NCBI GenBank assembly: GCA_963682025.1
Contig: OY821522.1
Span: 31,092,509 to 31,156,508 of the forward strand
Source: Cordilura impudica
Taxonomy: Eukaryota; Arthropoda; Insecta; Diptera; Scathophagidae
Length of the DNA: 64,000 nt
Direction: 5' to 3'
In this document: in pieces, positions 10,066 through 19,241 of the stretch
Layout of the letters: every line of letters starts with the position of its first letter
Numbering within the stretch: the first letter of the stretch is position 1
Made by a program: the position numbers and the translations under genes
Notes under the pieces: model-generated
What the model was told of the DNA's origin: nothing
The model's input: only the letters and a program-made list of their open reading frames with translations
The model's database searches: none

Positions 10066-10591
10066 GTTATTTCTTCTCTTTACTAGCTTATACTAAAAAC
10101 ACTCCTTATATATATATAAATATACTATATATGTTGAGGGTTCTATCGTGGACTCTTCAAATATGAACATAGTTCATATAATTTAGCCTGCGTAACACAC
10201 ACACACACACAATGATATTTCTAAGAATATTTGTAACTATGTATTTTAAATTATAAGAAATCCCTAATTGATTAGAATTACATACATATGTATTATCTTA
10301 GGATGTTTTTACTACTGTTTTTCTAAGATAATATAACACATTGGGGGGGAATTCATAATATTACTAAAAGGGGTTGCTTGTGTGTAGACGCAAGTGTAGT
10401 TATTAGTTCTAGATAAGGCTTAAGATTTTTATATATAGTTATTAAGGTTTTATTTTCAATAAAGAAATTAGTATTGTACATTCACTCAACTATTCGAGTT
10501 GTTCTCCATAGATACAAACATTTAGTACCGTCAACATCAAGCTTACTGGTTCTCCTATATTCACCCAAAAAATAAAAAATAAAAATTAAAA
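10066..10591. promoter_or_regulatory. Divergent intergenic region between virion block and polymerase
   Basis: This 0.5 kb gap separates the leftward virion genes from the rightward polymerase. It contains a TA-rich block near 10110-10135, an AC dinucleotide run near 10196-10210, the promoter-like module at 10442-10540, and a fragment GGTTCTCCTATAT at 10548-10560 that repeats a motif of the terminal inverted repeats. It probably holds promoters for both directions, although no start site can be fixed from sequence. Confidence 0.5.
10442..10540 (+). promoter_or_regulatory. Promoter-like module shared with 16931-17030
   Basis: About 99 bp upstream of the polymerase gene recur, inverted and nearly unchanged (one indel and two or three substitutions), upstream of the minus-strand gene at 16377-16883. 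The module contains a perfect palindrome CAACT-ATTCG-AGTTG at 10487-10501, within TTCACTCAAC, which resembles an arthropod initiator. Duplication in front of two genes on opposite strands suggests a control element rather than coding sequence. Confidence 0.55.
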
Positions 10592-13500
10592 ATGGAAAAT
10601 TTAATTAAAATCGAGTGCTCCGATTGCGGAATTGTTGTTGAAGGAGTAGCAAATTTGGAGCTACACCTTCTACAAAAATGCGTCGGTAAAACCAAAAGAC
10701 GTGGTATTTTTTATATCAATCCAATGCCAAAAAAAGTAAAAGTTAGTGTACCAGAAATATATTGTCAAGTATGCAAAAAAAATATCCTTGAAAATAAGTA
10801 TAAAATTCATTTGAGGACAAATGTGCATAAGGATAATTCCGAAAGATTTTTGAAGGAAAACATTTTCGAAATTATTTTAAAAAATCCAATGGTTGTAAAA
10901 CAATATCGGATTTATAGTAATTTGAAAAACGAAATTGAAATAAAAAAATTTTTGCTTGATACAAAAATATTCGTAAAAGAACTTATAATTGAAAGGTTAA
11001 TAGAATTTGACTTCATAAAATTGAATATGGTGCAATTTGGACTGTACGTGAAAAATTCAACCGAAGGAGAACCAATATCATCATTAAAACATTTTGCAAC
11101 TTCATTCAATAGTATAAGAAATATTGATGAAATTGATGAAGTAATTGGAGATTTTAATAATGAGTTGGAAAGACAAGCGAGTGAGTTCCAGGAGAGAGAT
11201 AGCGGATGGGCAATCGACCATTTCAAATATATCGAGATGACTGTATGCAAATTGGAGAGTATTCCGATTGGGAATTACATACCGGTGCCAAAAGCAATAG
11301 CAGCAAAAAAAGCTGTCATAAACGTAAGAAATAGTGATTCTTTCTGCTTTAAATGGTGCGTTTTAGCCGCAATAGCATTAAAGAAGGACAATTCGATAAA
11401 AAAAAAATTATGTGATACCAAATATTATAAAATTAATGATATAAGTTCCAATAAAATTAAATTTCGGGGAATAACTCTAGACTTTTCGAATATGTCATTT
11501 CCAGTTTTATTGCCGGCACTTAAAATATTTGAACAAAATAACCCAAACTTCAGCATCAACATTTATGAATTAAAGAAAGCAATAAGTTTAAAGTTGTGGG
11601 TCCTGCAAGACAATCCAAAACTGTTAAAGAGTACCATATTAATTTGCTGACTTTAGCAAATAATGGTAACTATCATTACTCTCTAATAAAAGATATGCAG
11701 AGATTGGTGAAAACGCAATTTGTAAATTCTAATACTCCCGGACAATTTTGTGACTTATGTCAAAATTTTTATTTCAATAACTCCGTGCGCCACAAAACGG
11801 AATGTTCAAAAGTAACAACAACATACCCAAAGCAAGGTTCAATGCTTTCATTCACACACTTCGAAAGAAAGATTTCTCCGCCAGTTGTGGTGTATGCTGA
11901 TATGGAATCTGTACTTTTATCTGTATACAACAAAACAAGAGGGAAAGGAACTACAGTAATTCAAAACCACAAAGCGTGTGCAGTAGCATACTATATAAAA
12001 CATACGTATATTGGCGAATTAGATGAATATTATCATTTGAAGGTATGTTTTTATTCAGTCTTAAATATTTGTTCCGTATTAAGTTTTATACTCTTTTTCA
12101 GGAAAAACATGTGTACGAGAATTTTTGGATCATCTTTACAGTAGAATGAATGCAGTATATGACATGTATTGGAAAACAGACGCACCACATATAGATGTTC
12201 CATTAACACCAGAAGCAGAATTAAATTGTTGTGCATGCAGTAATAAGATAAGCGGTGACAAAGATAAGTTTTATAATTACTTTAGTGGGATTCTTATGGG
12301 ATATATACATAGTTATTGTAAAAATAAGTTCAAGTTTATCGTACCTTTTGTACCAATTTTCTTTCATAATTTAAGTAGGTATGATATCCATCTTTTTATT
12401 ACAGAATTAGGTAGTAATCTTTCAGTTATACCATGCAATAAGGAGCTATATATTTCAATGACCAAAAAATTTTTAGACGGGAATAAAATAAAATACACAT
12501 TAAATTTTATAGATTCGAACAAGTTTTTAAATTCCAGTATAGAAAAGTTGGCAAGCTACTTGAATAAAGAAGATCTTAAGATACTCAAAAAGAAATACCC
12601 TAAACAAGAACATTTCGAAGTTATGAATAGAAAAGGCGTTTTCCCGTATGACTGTGTTGATAGTTTTGAAAAACTGAATGAGCAGTCTTTACCCAACAGA
12701 GAGCATTTTTATAATCATTTAGATGACAGGGAGTGTTCTGAGGAAGACTATACTTTTGCTAAAAAGGTTTGGAATATATTTCAATGTCGTACTCTTAAAG
12801 ACTACATGTTGTTGTATCTTAAGAGCGATGTTTTTATTTTGTCGGATATTTTTGAGAATTTTAGATCAGTTTGTAAGAAAATTTACGGTTTAGATCCATG
12901 TAACTATGTTACCGCTCCTTCTTTGTCATGGGATGCTATGCTCAAATATACAAATGTTAAAATGGAATTAATAAGTGATCCTGAAATACATTCATTCCTC
13001 AAAACTTCCATTCGAGGAGGAATTACGCAATGCACTTATAGACTTTCGAAGGCTAACAATAAGTACATGAATGAATATGATTCTGCTAAAGACGAAAATT
13101 ACTTAGCATATATAGATGCTAATAACTTGTATGGTTGGGCCATGTCACAAAAACTCCCCATTTCAGATTTTTCGTTTTTATCTCATGACGAAGTTGAAAA
13201 TTTCAAAGTAAGCCAATATAGTGATGAATCTACTTACGGATATATTCTAGAAGTTGATCTTGAATATCCCAACTTAATTCATAATTCTCATAACTATCTT
13301 CCATTTTGTGCGCAAAATAAAATACCACCTGGAGGAAAACTCCCCAAATTATTAGCTGATCTCACTGATAAAAAAGATTATAAAATTCATATAAAGAACC
13401 TACAATTGTGTTTAGAACAGGGATTAATACTTGTAAAGATTAATAAAATTTTAAAATTCAAACAAAGTTTTTGGTTGGAACCCTATATAAGCTTAAACAC

Positions 13501-14356
13501 AAATCACCGTAAAACATCAAAAAATGAATTTAAAAAGAATTTTTTTAAATTAATGAATAATGCTGTATACGGTAAAACGATGGAAAATGTAGAAAAGCGT
13601 CGTGATGTGAGATTAGTTACTAATTATGACAATCGCAGAAATTCCGAAGGGTGCAGAGCTCTTTTAGCTAAACCCAACTTTTCTGGTATAGACGTATTTG
13701 ATAATGGACTGTATGGTATAGAATTGAACAAATTAGAGGTACATCATGACAAGCCAATATACATAGGTGTAACAGTATTAGAACTCTCAAAATATTTAAT
13801 GTATGATTTTTAGTACAATTTTTTGGTTAAAGAAGATAAAAATCTGAAATGTATCTACATGGACACTGATTCATTCATTATATCCTCCAAAAAAGACATT
13901 TACGAAATTATTAAAAACAATAGTGATAAATTTGACACTTCAGAATATAAACCCGAAAATGTTTATGGGATTAGGTCTTTGAACAAAAAAGTTCTGGGCT
14001 TAATGAAAGACGAAAATTCAGGTAAAATTATGAGAGAATTTGCAGGTCTGAAAGCAAAAGCATACGCTTACACGGTAGGAGATCATGAAAATTACACCAA
14101 AACTATTAAAAAAGTAAAAGGAGTAAAAAAATCAGTTGTTAAAAAATTAGAACTCCGTAATTATCAAGAATCTAAAATAGAGAGAAAAACATTTTATGGT
14201 GAACAAAGGGTTATTCGCAGTAGATCCCATAAATTATATACGGAAATTGTAAATAAAATAAGTTTAAACTATAAGGATGATAAGAGATATGTTTTACCTA
14301 ATAATGTGGATACATTAGCTTGGGGACATTATAAAATAAGTGATGTAGTTTTGTAG
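10592..14356 (+). pseudogene. POLB: Protein-primed family B DNA polymerase of Polinton, broken
   Basis: This is the replicative polymerase of the element. The N-terminal part has a C-x2-C finger, then SGWAIDHF..IPVPKAIAAKKAVINV and WCVLAAIAL, typical of Polinton polymerases. The exonuclease domain shows VVVYADMESV (motif I), FFHNLSRYDIHL (motif II) and YLKSDVFILSD (motif III). The palm has YIDANNLYGWAM (A), KLMNNAVYGKTMEN (B) and YMDTDSF (C), so all catalytic aspartates are present. Breaks: a frame change near 11575-11595; a second near 12040-12102, at a candidate 59-bp intron; and a TAG at 13811-13813, just before motif C. With these lesions no full-length enzyme can be made. About 1,230 codons in total, as expected for the family. 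Confidence 0.95.
12043..12101 (+). other. Candidate 59-bp intron in the polymerase gene
   Basis: The segment begins GTATGT and ends with a pyrimidine tract and TTTTTCAG, and both ends fall between two well-aligned polymerase segments. Its size is typical of short dipteran introns. Removing it leaves the downstream frame off by one base, so either a further single-base lesion is present or this is not an intron. Without removal the frame stops at 12144. Confidence 0.4.
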
Positions 14357-14451
14357 GTTTAATTTTATTTCCAACAAAATATTGTACTTTTTATTTAAAT
14401 AAAAATAAAAACAAAAAACATTGAAACAATTTGTTTTATTTCATATATAAT
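14357..14451. terminator. Convergent 3' gap between polymerase and right gene block
   Basis: The polymerase (plus) and the small zinc-knuckle gene (minus) end facing each other across about 95 bp. Several A-rich hexamers on both strands, including AATAAA near 14399-14404, could specify polyadenylation for either gene. No other content is seen. Confidence 0.35.
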
Positions 14452-14604
14452 TTATTTATTCTTTTTTGAACATTGCCATTTATTAACTTTATTGTCTTCC
14501 ACTTTTTTCTTACATCTATCTTCATTGTGATCGTTGCTACCACAGTAGTTACAATATTTCAGTTTTTCATACTTGACTTCAGAATTTTTGAAAATGCGAT
14601 CCAT
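14452..14604 (-). CDS. 50-residue CCHC zinc-knuckle protein
   Basis: The short frame starts at 14604 and encodes a protein with one clean retroviral-type zinc knuckle, CNYCGSNDHNEDRC (C-x2-C-x4-H-x4-C), flanked by lysine-rich segments. It lies in the right minus-strand block, 99 bp downstream of the integrase gene. The perfect motif spacing and high Lys content argue that it is a real small nucleic-acid-binding protein. No family assignment is made; it may work with integrase or in DNA packaging, but nothing in the sequence shows this. Confidence 0.5.
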   Translation of the reverse strand: MDRIFKNSEVKYEKLKYCNYCGSNDHNEDRCKKKVEDNKVNKWQCSKKNK

Positions 14605-14703
14605 TTAGCTTAATACAGTTGTATGGTACCTTCTTAAATGATTTTATTCAATTAAAATTAATTTAACAACATATTCTCCTTTTATACTTCTCAATACTAT
14701 ATG

Positions 14704-15627
14704 TTATTTTAATAATTTATTTTTATTTATCCAAGAGTTATGAGATTCATCAAAACCTAACCATTTGACAAAGAGTTTCTTTCCCCTTCTTTTTAAAACT
14801 TTTTCAATCAGAAAATCATCTTTGTTTTTAACCTTTTGTAGTTCATATTCATAAAATGACCCTAGTATTATATCATTTCTATAATCTTTAATTAAATATG
14901 TCACAGGATTGGTAATATTTACTTTATCTATAGTAAAAACTTCTGTTGACCAATTTGGTTCATAGCCCTTAAAAAAAATTCCCTTATATTTGCTGATTCT
15001 GACATGATCACCTTTTTTAAACTTATGGCGCGGGAATGATTTTGGAAAATTATAAACTGTGTGTAACAAATGAATTTGATTAGATTTATTAACTTCAGAT
15101 GGTTTCCTTTTAATTGTACGGTGATAGGTGTTATTGTATTGTGAAACTAAACTGTCAATATCATCAACCCACTTGTAGTTTCCTCTCATACTAAACATTT
15201 TCCGCATTAATGTTTTTAAAGTTCTATTAAAACGTTCATATATTGATGCTTTTAAATGGGTATATGTATGATAATGGTTAATATGATTTGTTTTCATTAA
15301 TAATTTAAAATCTTTATTGAAAAATTCTTTCCCTTGATCAGATTGTGTATTTTTTGGTTTTGTTTTTAATCGTTTAAACATTTTAACCATGGCAGTAACA
15401 ATTTCTAAAGATTTTTTTGATTTAACTGGATATGCAAAAGCATATTTTGAAAAAGTATCTATCCCAGTTAAAAGATACTTATACCCATTATTCATTTTAG
15501 CAAATGGAATCATTTCTACTAGATCTATTTGCCATGTATCATTATAGCCCTTTTGTATGAATCTATGTCTAACAAAATTTTTTCTTACTGACTTATGAAT
15601 TTCATTAACAACTTGCTGTTTACTCAT
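14704..15627 (-). CDS. INT: Retroviral-type integrase with C-terminal chromodomain
   Basis: The 307-residue protein joins element ends to host DNA. The DDE triad is visible: Asp35 in WQIDLVEM, Asp97 in TQSDQGKEF and Glu131 in SIYERFNRTL, with 33 residues between the second Asp and the Glu. A basic beta-rich region follows (HKFKKGDHVRISKYKG), then a chromodomain at about 255-305 with FLIEKVLKRRGKKLFVKWLG and SWINKNKL, expected to read chromatin marks and steer insertion. The gene is intact and starts at the first Met. The usual N-terminal HHCC zinc domain is not obvious, so the protein is at the short end of the family. An intact integrase beside a broken polymerase could still act in trans on related copies. 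Confidence 0.93.
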   Translation of the reverse strand: MSKQQVVNEIHKSVRKNFVRHRFIQKGYNDTWQIDLVEMIPFAKMNNGYKYLLTGIDTFSKYAFAYPVKSKKSLEIVTAMVKMFKRLKTKPKNTQSDQGKEFFNKDFKLLMKTNHINHYHTYTHLKASIYERFNRTLKTLMRKMFSMRGNYKWVDDIDSLVSQYNNTYHRTIKRKPSEVNKSNQIHLLHTVYNFPKSFPRHKFKKGDHVRISKYKGIFFKGYEPNWSTEVFTIDKVNITNPVTYLIKDYRNDIILGSFYEYELQKVKNKDDFLIEKVLKRRGKKLFVKWLGFDESHNSWINKNKLLK

Positions 15628-15694
15628 CTTTATTTATTACTTATTTTTAGTTTTTAATAATAACTTATGTATTTTAATATCCGATTTTATTTTG

Positions 15695-16249
15695 TCAGGC
15701 ATTTTTTTCAAGATCCGATAATTGAATACTGATTTTATTGAGTTCTGCACATCTGGGTATGAAATAGGTACGATAAAAATGAGATATTTGTTTCTGTAAT
15801 ATTGTATTCCAACACAGAAATGACGTCAAAAAAATTCCAACTCGAATAATATTTCTCCAAGATTCACCATCAATTTTGATCTTATGACCATTTTGTGATA
15901 TAACTAATACACAATGTCCGCCTCTTTTGAATTTAAATTCACAACAAATTCTGCTTAATGTTGGATGATCCAATTCTTCATATAGATCGATAAATTCGTA
16001 CTGATCAAGTCTCATCTGAATATATTCCTTATATGCCATCAGATGAATCCATTCATCTCTAGTAAAGCCAACAGCATTTGTTTTATTGCTATGAATCCAG
16101 AGGAGAGGTTGAAAATTATTTTTTGTAGAAAATCCACACCTTAATTTTAATTTTAAATTGAGTAAGTACTCCAGATGATAGATAAGTGTATAATCTTGTT
16201 TCCTTTTAGATAGTTTTGGTTTTTCTATTTCACAATAAGTATGATCCAT
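15695..16249 (-). CDS. Polinton right-block protein of unknown function (184 aa)
   Basis: The complete frame encodes a mostly helical, mildly basic protein with no membrane segment or signal peptide. Recognisable pieces are LLWIHSNKTNAVGFTRDEW, KFKRGGHCVLVISQNGHKI and a C-terminal helix ending near NKISIQLSDL. I recall proteins with a similar ~EW~ motif and C-terminal helices in insect Polintons, but cannot give a function. It lies upstream of the integrase with a 67-bp gap and is free of lesions, suggesting selection until recently. Confidence 0.55.
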   Translation of the reverse strand: MDHTYCEIEKPKLSKRKQDYTLIYHLEYLLNLKLKLRCGFSTKNNFQPLLWIHSNKTNAVGFTRDEWIHLMAYKEYIQMRLDQYEFIDLYEELDHPTLSRICCEFKFKRGGHCVLVISQNGHKIKIDGESWRNIIRVGIFLTSFLCWNTILQKQISHFYRTYFIPRCAELNKISIQLSDLEKNA

Positions 16250-16376
16250 TTCAACTGAGGAGATAAACTAAACTAAGTTGCCCAAAAAATATAAACTGGT
16301 ATATAAGAATTAACAATTTTAACAAAATTAACAGATAAGGTGTAGCATTAGTTTATTTTCAATATTGTTATGGAAA

Positions 16377-16883
16377 TCAGGGTACTATATTTACAAAAGA
16401 GCTTGCATTTATGGGCGGAGCTAAAAAATTCTGAAGTAAAAGAGCATTCTTCAGAGCACAAGTTCCATGGTTGTGAAAACTGCAACGGATGCAATCTGGA
16501 TATTCTCTTTCGAGACGCTTTAAATTGTGGTAACATATATTTTCAATATTGAATAAATTTTTCTGCAACATCTCCTCAAGCCACTTTTTCTTTTCCAAAC
16601 CCTTGACATAAACGCGAAAATTGATATTTGCGTTAATGAATTTACATACACTCTCAAGTGATACATTTCCATCTTCCCATTGTAGATGATGGCGATTTTT
16701 AGTCAACCATTTTGCTTGTTTCTGCTTTTCTGGTAATAAATATTTAAATTCAAAGGGTGGCTTTATGATGAAATTATAATACTCTTTAGTATTGAAGACC
16801 ATAGCAATTTCCTTTGGTATGAAATTATTTGAATTTCCCCTAAATCCTTGCAAATCAACAAAAACTATTGGAAAATTTTCCAT
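16377..16883 (-). CDS. RNase H-like/exonuclease-like Polinton protein (168 aa)
   Basis: The protein begins MENFPIVFVDLQGFRGNSNN, then FIPKEIAMVF, KPPFEFKYL and VYVKGLEKKKWLEEML, and ends with CIRCSFHNHGTCALKNALLL. The hydrophobic strand with Asp at its end (FVDLQGF) followed by an EIAMV strand looks like the start of a DEDD exonuclease/RNase H fold, and related small proteins occur in insect Polintons. The usual second acidic residue after FVD is Gln here, so catalysis is uncertain. The ORF is intact. The promoter-like module 16931-17030 lies directly upstream. Confidence 0.5.
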   Translation of the reverse strand: MENFPIVFVDLQGFRGNSNNFIPKEIAMVFNTKEYYNFIIKPPFEFKYLLPEKQKQAKWLTKNRHHLQWEDGNVSLESVCKFINANINFRVYVKGLEKKKWLEEMLQKNLFNIENICYHNLKRLEREYPDCIRCSFHNHGTCALKNALLLQNFLAPPINASSFVNIVP

Positions 16884-16930
16884 TCTTCAAACTATTTTTA
16901 TGTATTTGAAATTTTTCTTTCATTTAAAAC

Positions 16931-17030
16931 TTGATGTTGATGGTACTAAATGTTTGTATCTATGGAGAAACAACTCGAATAGTTGAGTGAATGTACAATA
17001 CTAATTTCTTTATTGAAAATAAAACCTTAA
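16931..17030 (-). promoter_or_regulatory. Inverted copy of the promoter-like module of the polymerase gene
   Basis: The sequence is the reverse complement of 10442-10540 with about three differences, and it keeps the CAACTCGAATAGTTG palindrome. It ends about 50 bp before the start of the 168-residue gene at 16883. Just beyond it, at about 17041-17062, lies a scrap matching the zinc-finger gene (CACATTCTACGCTGGGAG). That indicates rearrangement at the inner edge of the right TIR. Confidence 0.5.
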
Positions 17031-17095
17031 GAACTAAACACATTCTACGCTGGGAGCGTTTTAAATAAAACAAAATGGATTTTAAATTTTGACTT

Positions 17096-17440
17096 TTATT
17101 TGTTTTCTTTATTTTCTTTTTGGCTCACAAACTCAAGAATAGCTCTATTATATTTAGATTCATCTCTACCACGATATATTATTTGTTCAATTTTATTGTC
17201 AGTCAGTTTTTTGAATGGGTTCTTCATAGGAAACAACTCGCTGAGGCGTTTAGGTAAAAATATCCATAGGAAATTACCATCTTCATCTAACAAATTTAAA
17301 GTCATTTAAGAACCAATTTGCGTATCCTTTAATTTGCATCCAGTTATTGTATATGGATATCCGATTTTTAAATTAGCCACTCTTGTAAAGCCTTCTCCAG
17401 AATTGTTTCTCGAGTTGTTTAATGCGTTTAAAAAATCCAT
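17096..17440 (-). pseudogene. Small Polinton protein with FLPKR motif, one in-frame stop
   Basis: The frame starts at 17440 with MDFLNALNNSRNN and is interrupted by TAA at 17306-17308, immediately followed by an ATG in the same frame. It then runs to 17096 with NFLWIFLPKRLSELF, KIEQIIYRGRD and a Lys/Glu-rich end. The full frame would be about 114 residues. I recall small proteins with a conserved FLPKR segment in insect Polintons; the function is unknown. The left TIR keeps only the last codons, so this gene spans the inner edge of the inverted repeat and was lost on the left by a deletion of about 0.4 kb. Confidence 0.5.
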
Positions 17441-17628
17441 TTATTTTTAGGTGTTGAACTGCTTCAATCAAACTTACTAATGATTCTAGTAAATCAATCG
17501 TAAGAAGTTCTGTGATTTATACTCCAAAATTTAATAAATTCAACAACAACAAAATATTTTTTTTATATAAATATTTATTAAAAAGAGATGGATATATATA
17601 CTTAAATTTATAATCTTATATTTAAAAA

Positions 17629-18054
17629 TTAAAATGTGATTTGAGGTGGTGTTGGTGTCTCAGGAATCCAATCCTCTGTAAAATTATATGTGATTTGAGG
17701 TGGTGGTGGTGTCTCAGGTGTCTCAGGAATCCACTCCTCTGTATTCCAGAAACCCATTTGGTTGTTGGGTATTTCATCCATCAATTCTCCGCTAAGGAAG
17801 AGCACATCATATGAATATTCAAATGAAGAAACATTATGAGTAGATATTCGATCTATCTCATTTTCAATGAGACAGTTTGTTGTGTGTATTACGTAGTTGG
17901 ATACACCCGGTATGTATTTACTGCAGTAAACACATTCTACGCTGGGAGTGTTTTCCATACACTCCAAACTATTTTCCATGTGTTTGAGGAATTCTGATTC
18001 ATCCTCATAGAAAATGGTGCAGAGCGAGCACTTAAAAAAATTCATGTTTTCCAT
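17629..18054 (-). CDS. Small C2HC zinc-finger protein inside the right TIR
   Basis: This 141-residue protein is the mirror copy of the one at 4616-5113. The first 75 residues are nearly identical and both C2HC fingers are kept. It lacks an internal stretch around left-copy residues 79-88, and its C-terminus differs: the proline-rich PETP motif with QITYN is followed by a second, shorter PETP copy and a stop. The two genes therefore diverged through short indels after TIR homogenisation. Expression would come from a leader of the same sequence as the left copy. Function is unknown. Confidence 0.65.
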   Translation of the reverse strand: MENMNFFKCSLCTIFYEDESEFLKHMENSLECMENTPSVECVYCSKYIPGVSNYVIHTTNCLIENEIDRISTHNVSSFEYSYDVLFLSGELMDEIPNNQMGFWNTEEWIPETPETPPPPQITYNFTEDWIPETPTPPQITF

Positions 18055-18956
18055 TTTTAATTAATTTTTTTATTTTTTTATTTCGATCAAAATTTGTAAT
18101 TAATAGTTTCCCGTGTAGTTGACTACTGAACGAAATGAAACTATTTTTCCTTAATATTATTTTGGTTAATCTATCCGTAGTTATGATAAACAATAATTTA
18201 ATCTGTCTTCACTACACATAACATAGGAAACAGGTACCCAATTTCCAATAAGTAACGTATTTTTAAAAAGTGTTGTTATTTATTTTAATTTTAATCAAAT
18301 CTATTTATGATTTATTAACCAGGCTTATCATTTTCCAAAACTATGCCTTTTTATAAGGATTTTATGATCATGTTAAAACACTAATGTTTATCTAGATTTT
18401 TGTTATATACATAAAAATTTTCAAACATGTGTACTGATAAGTGACCACATTTATGTTTCTATTGGTTTTATTGTTTACAAACTGTCGATTTGTTTCAATC
18501 ATGTTTAGTTTTGATTCAAGTGTTTTGGTAATTGTGTGGTAAATTTTTATATGTTTCTATTTGTTGTATTGTTTACCAACTGTCGATTTGTTGCAATCTT
18601 GCAATTGTGTGGTAAATTTTTATATGCATGCATTTTATGTATCAGGCGCACGGAGATTTTAGAAAGTATTTTTCAGTTGATTAGAAATAATTTAATCTGT
18701 CTTCGCTACACATAGCAAAGTAAAAAGTTATTCAATGTTATAGTAAAAAGTTATTCAACTTTGCGCCATCTAACGGGGCAAAAATTGAAAAATTCCTGGT
18801 TCTCCTATAAACCTGGTTCTCCTATAGACCTCAACCAAACAGCGCCATCTAACGGTGGCGAAAATGAAGAATTCCTGGTTCTCCTATATCTTATCTACTA
18901 AAATTTTTTCGGGCAAGACCCGCTAGGTGGAGAAAATGAAAAATTCCTGGTTCTCC

Positions 18957-19226
18957 TAGCGGGTCTTGCCCTCAAGTAAGTTAGTATAGACACCAACCAA
19001 ACAGCGCCATCTAACGGTGCCGAAAATGAAAAATTCCTGGTTCTCCTAGCGGGTCTTGCCCTCAAGTTAGTTAGTATAGACACCAACCAAACAGCGCCAT
19101 CTAACGGTGGCGAAAATGAAAAATTCCTGGTTCTCCTAGCGGGTCTTGCCCTCAAGTTAGTTAGTATAGACACCAACCAAACAGCGCCATCTAACGGTGG
19201 CGAAAATGAAAAATTCCTGGTTCTCC
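18957..19226. repeat. Three 90-bp tandem units at the right Polinton tip
   Basis: Units start at 18957, 19047 and 19137 with TAGCGGGTCTTGCCC and contain GCGCCATCTAACGGTGGCG, an imperfect hairpin, and GGTTCTCC. The left tip has only about one and a half related units with a 119-bp spacing of its ends. Because 90 is divisible by three the array gives a spurious repetitive open frame. These could be binding sites for integrase or the terminal protein, but that is inference. Confidence 0.85.
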
Positions 19227-19241
19227 TATATCTTATCTACT

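Larger units (their letters stand above)
3652..19241. mobile_element. Polinton/Maverick virus-like DNA transposon, 15.6 kb, degenerate
   Basis: Long inverted repeats begin AGTAGATAAG and end CTTATCTACT, the 5'-AG..CT-3' ends expected of Polintons. Between them lies the hallmark gene set: protein-primed family B DNA polymerase, retroviral-type integrase with chromodomain, adenovirus-type cysteine protease, packaging ATPase and capsid-like proteins. Flanking sequences join exactly as in the uninterrupted paralogue at about 28960-29020, confirming both boundaries to within a few bases. The right flank AAATCC is not matched exactly on the left (AATTTT or AAATTT), so the expected 6-bp target duplication is imperfect. 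Integrase, protease and capsid-like genes are open; the polymerase, ATPase and at least three smaller genes are interrupted. It is therefore a fairly recent but no longer autonomous copy. Confidence 0.95.
17075..19241 (-). repeat. Polinton right terminal inverted repeat
   Basis: This is the reverse complement of 3652-5290, longer because it retains the small FLPKR gene region and has extra copies of a 90-bp sub-repeat near its tip. CTTATCTACT occurs at the tip and again at 18890-18899. The part from 18055 to 19241 is non-coding apart from repeat-generated open frames. Confidence 0.9.

Noticed and set aside
18898..19176. Repetitive 92-residue open frame with a recurring ARPARRTRNFSFS motif
   Set aside because: It is produced by the 90-bp tandem units of the right Polinton TIR, whose length is divisible by three. 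There is no homologue and no start context.
18957..19226. Possible CRISPR-like array at the Polinton tip
   Set aside because: The 90-bp units are contiguous without spacers, and the context is a eukaryotic transposon end.
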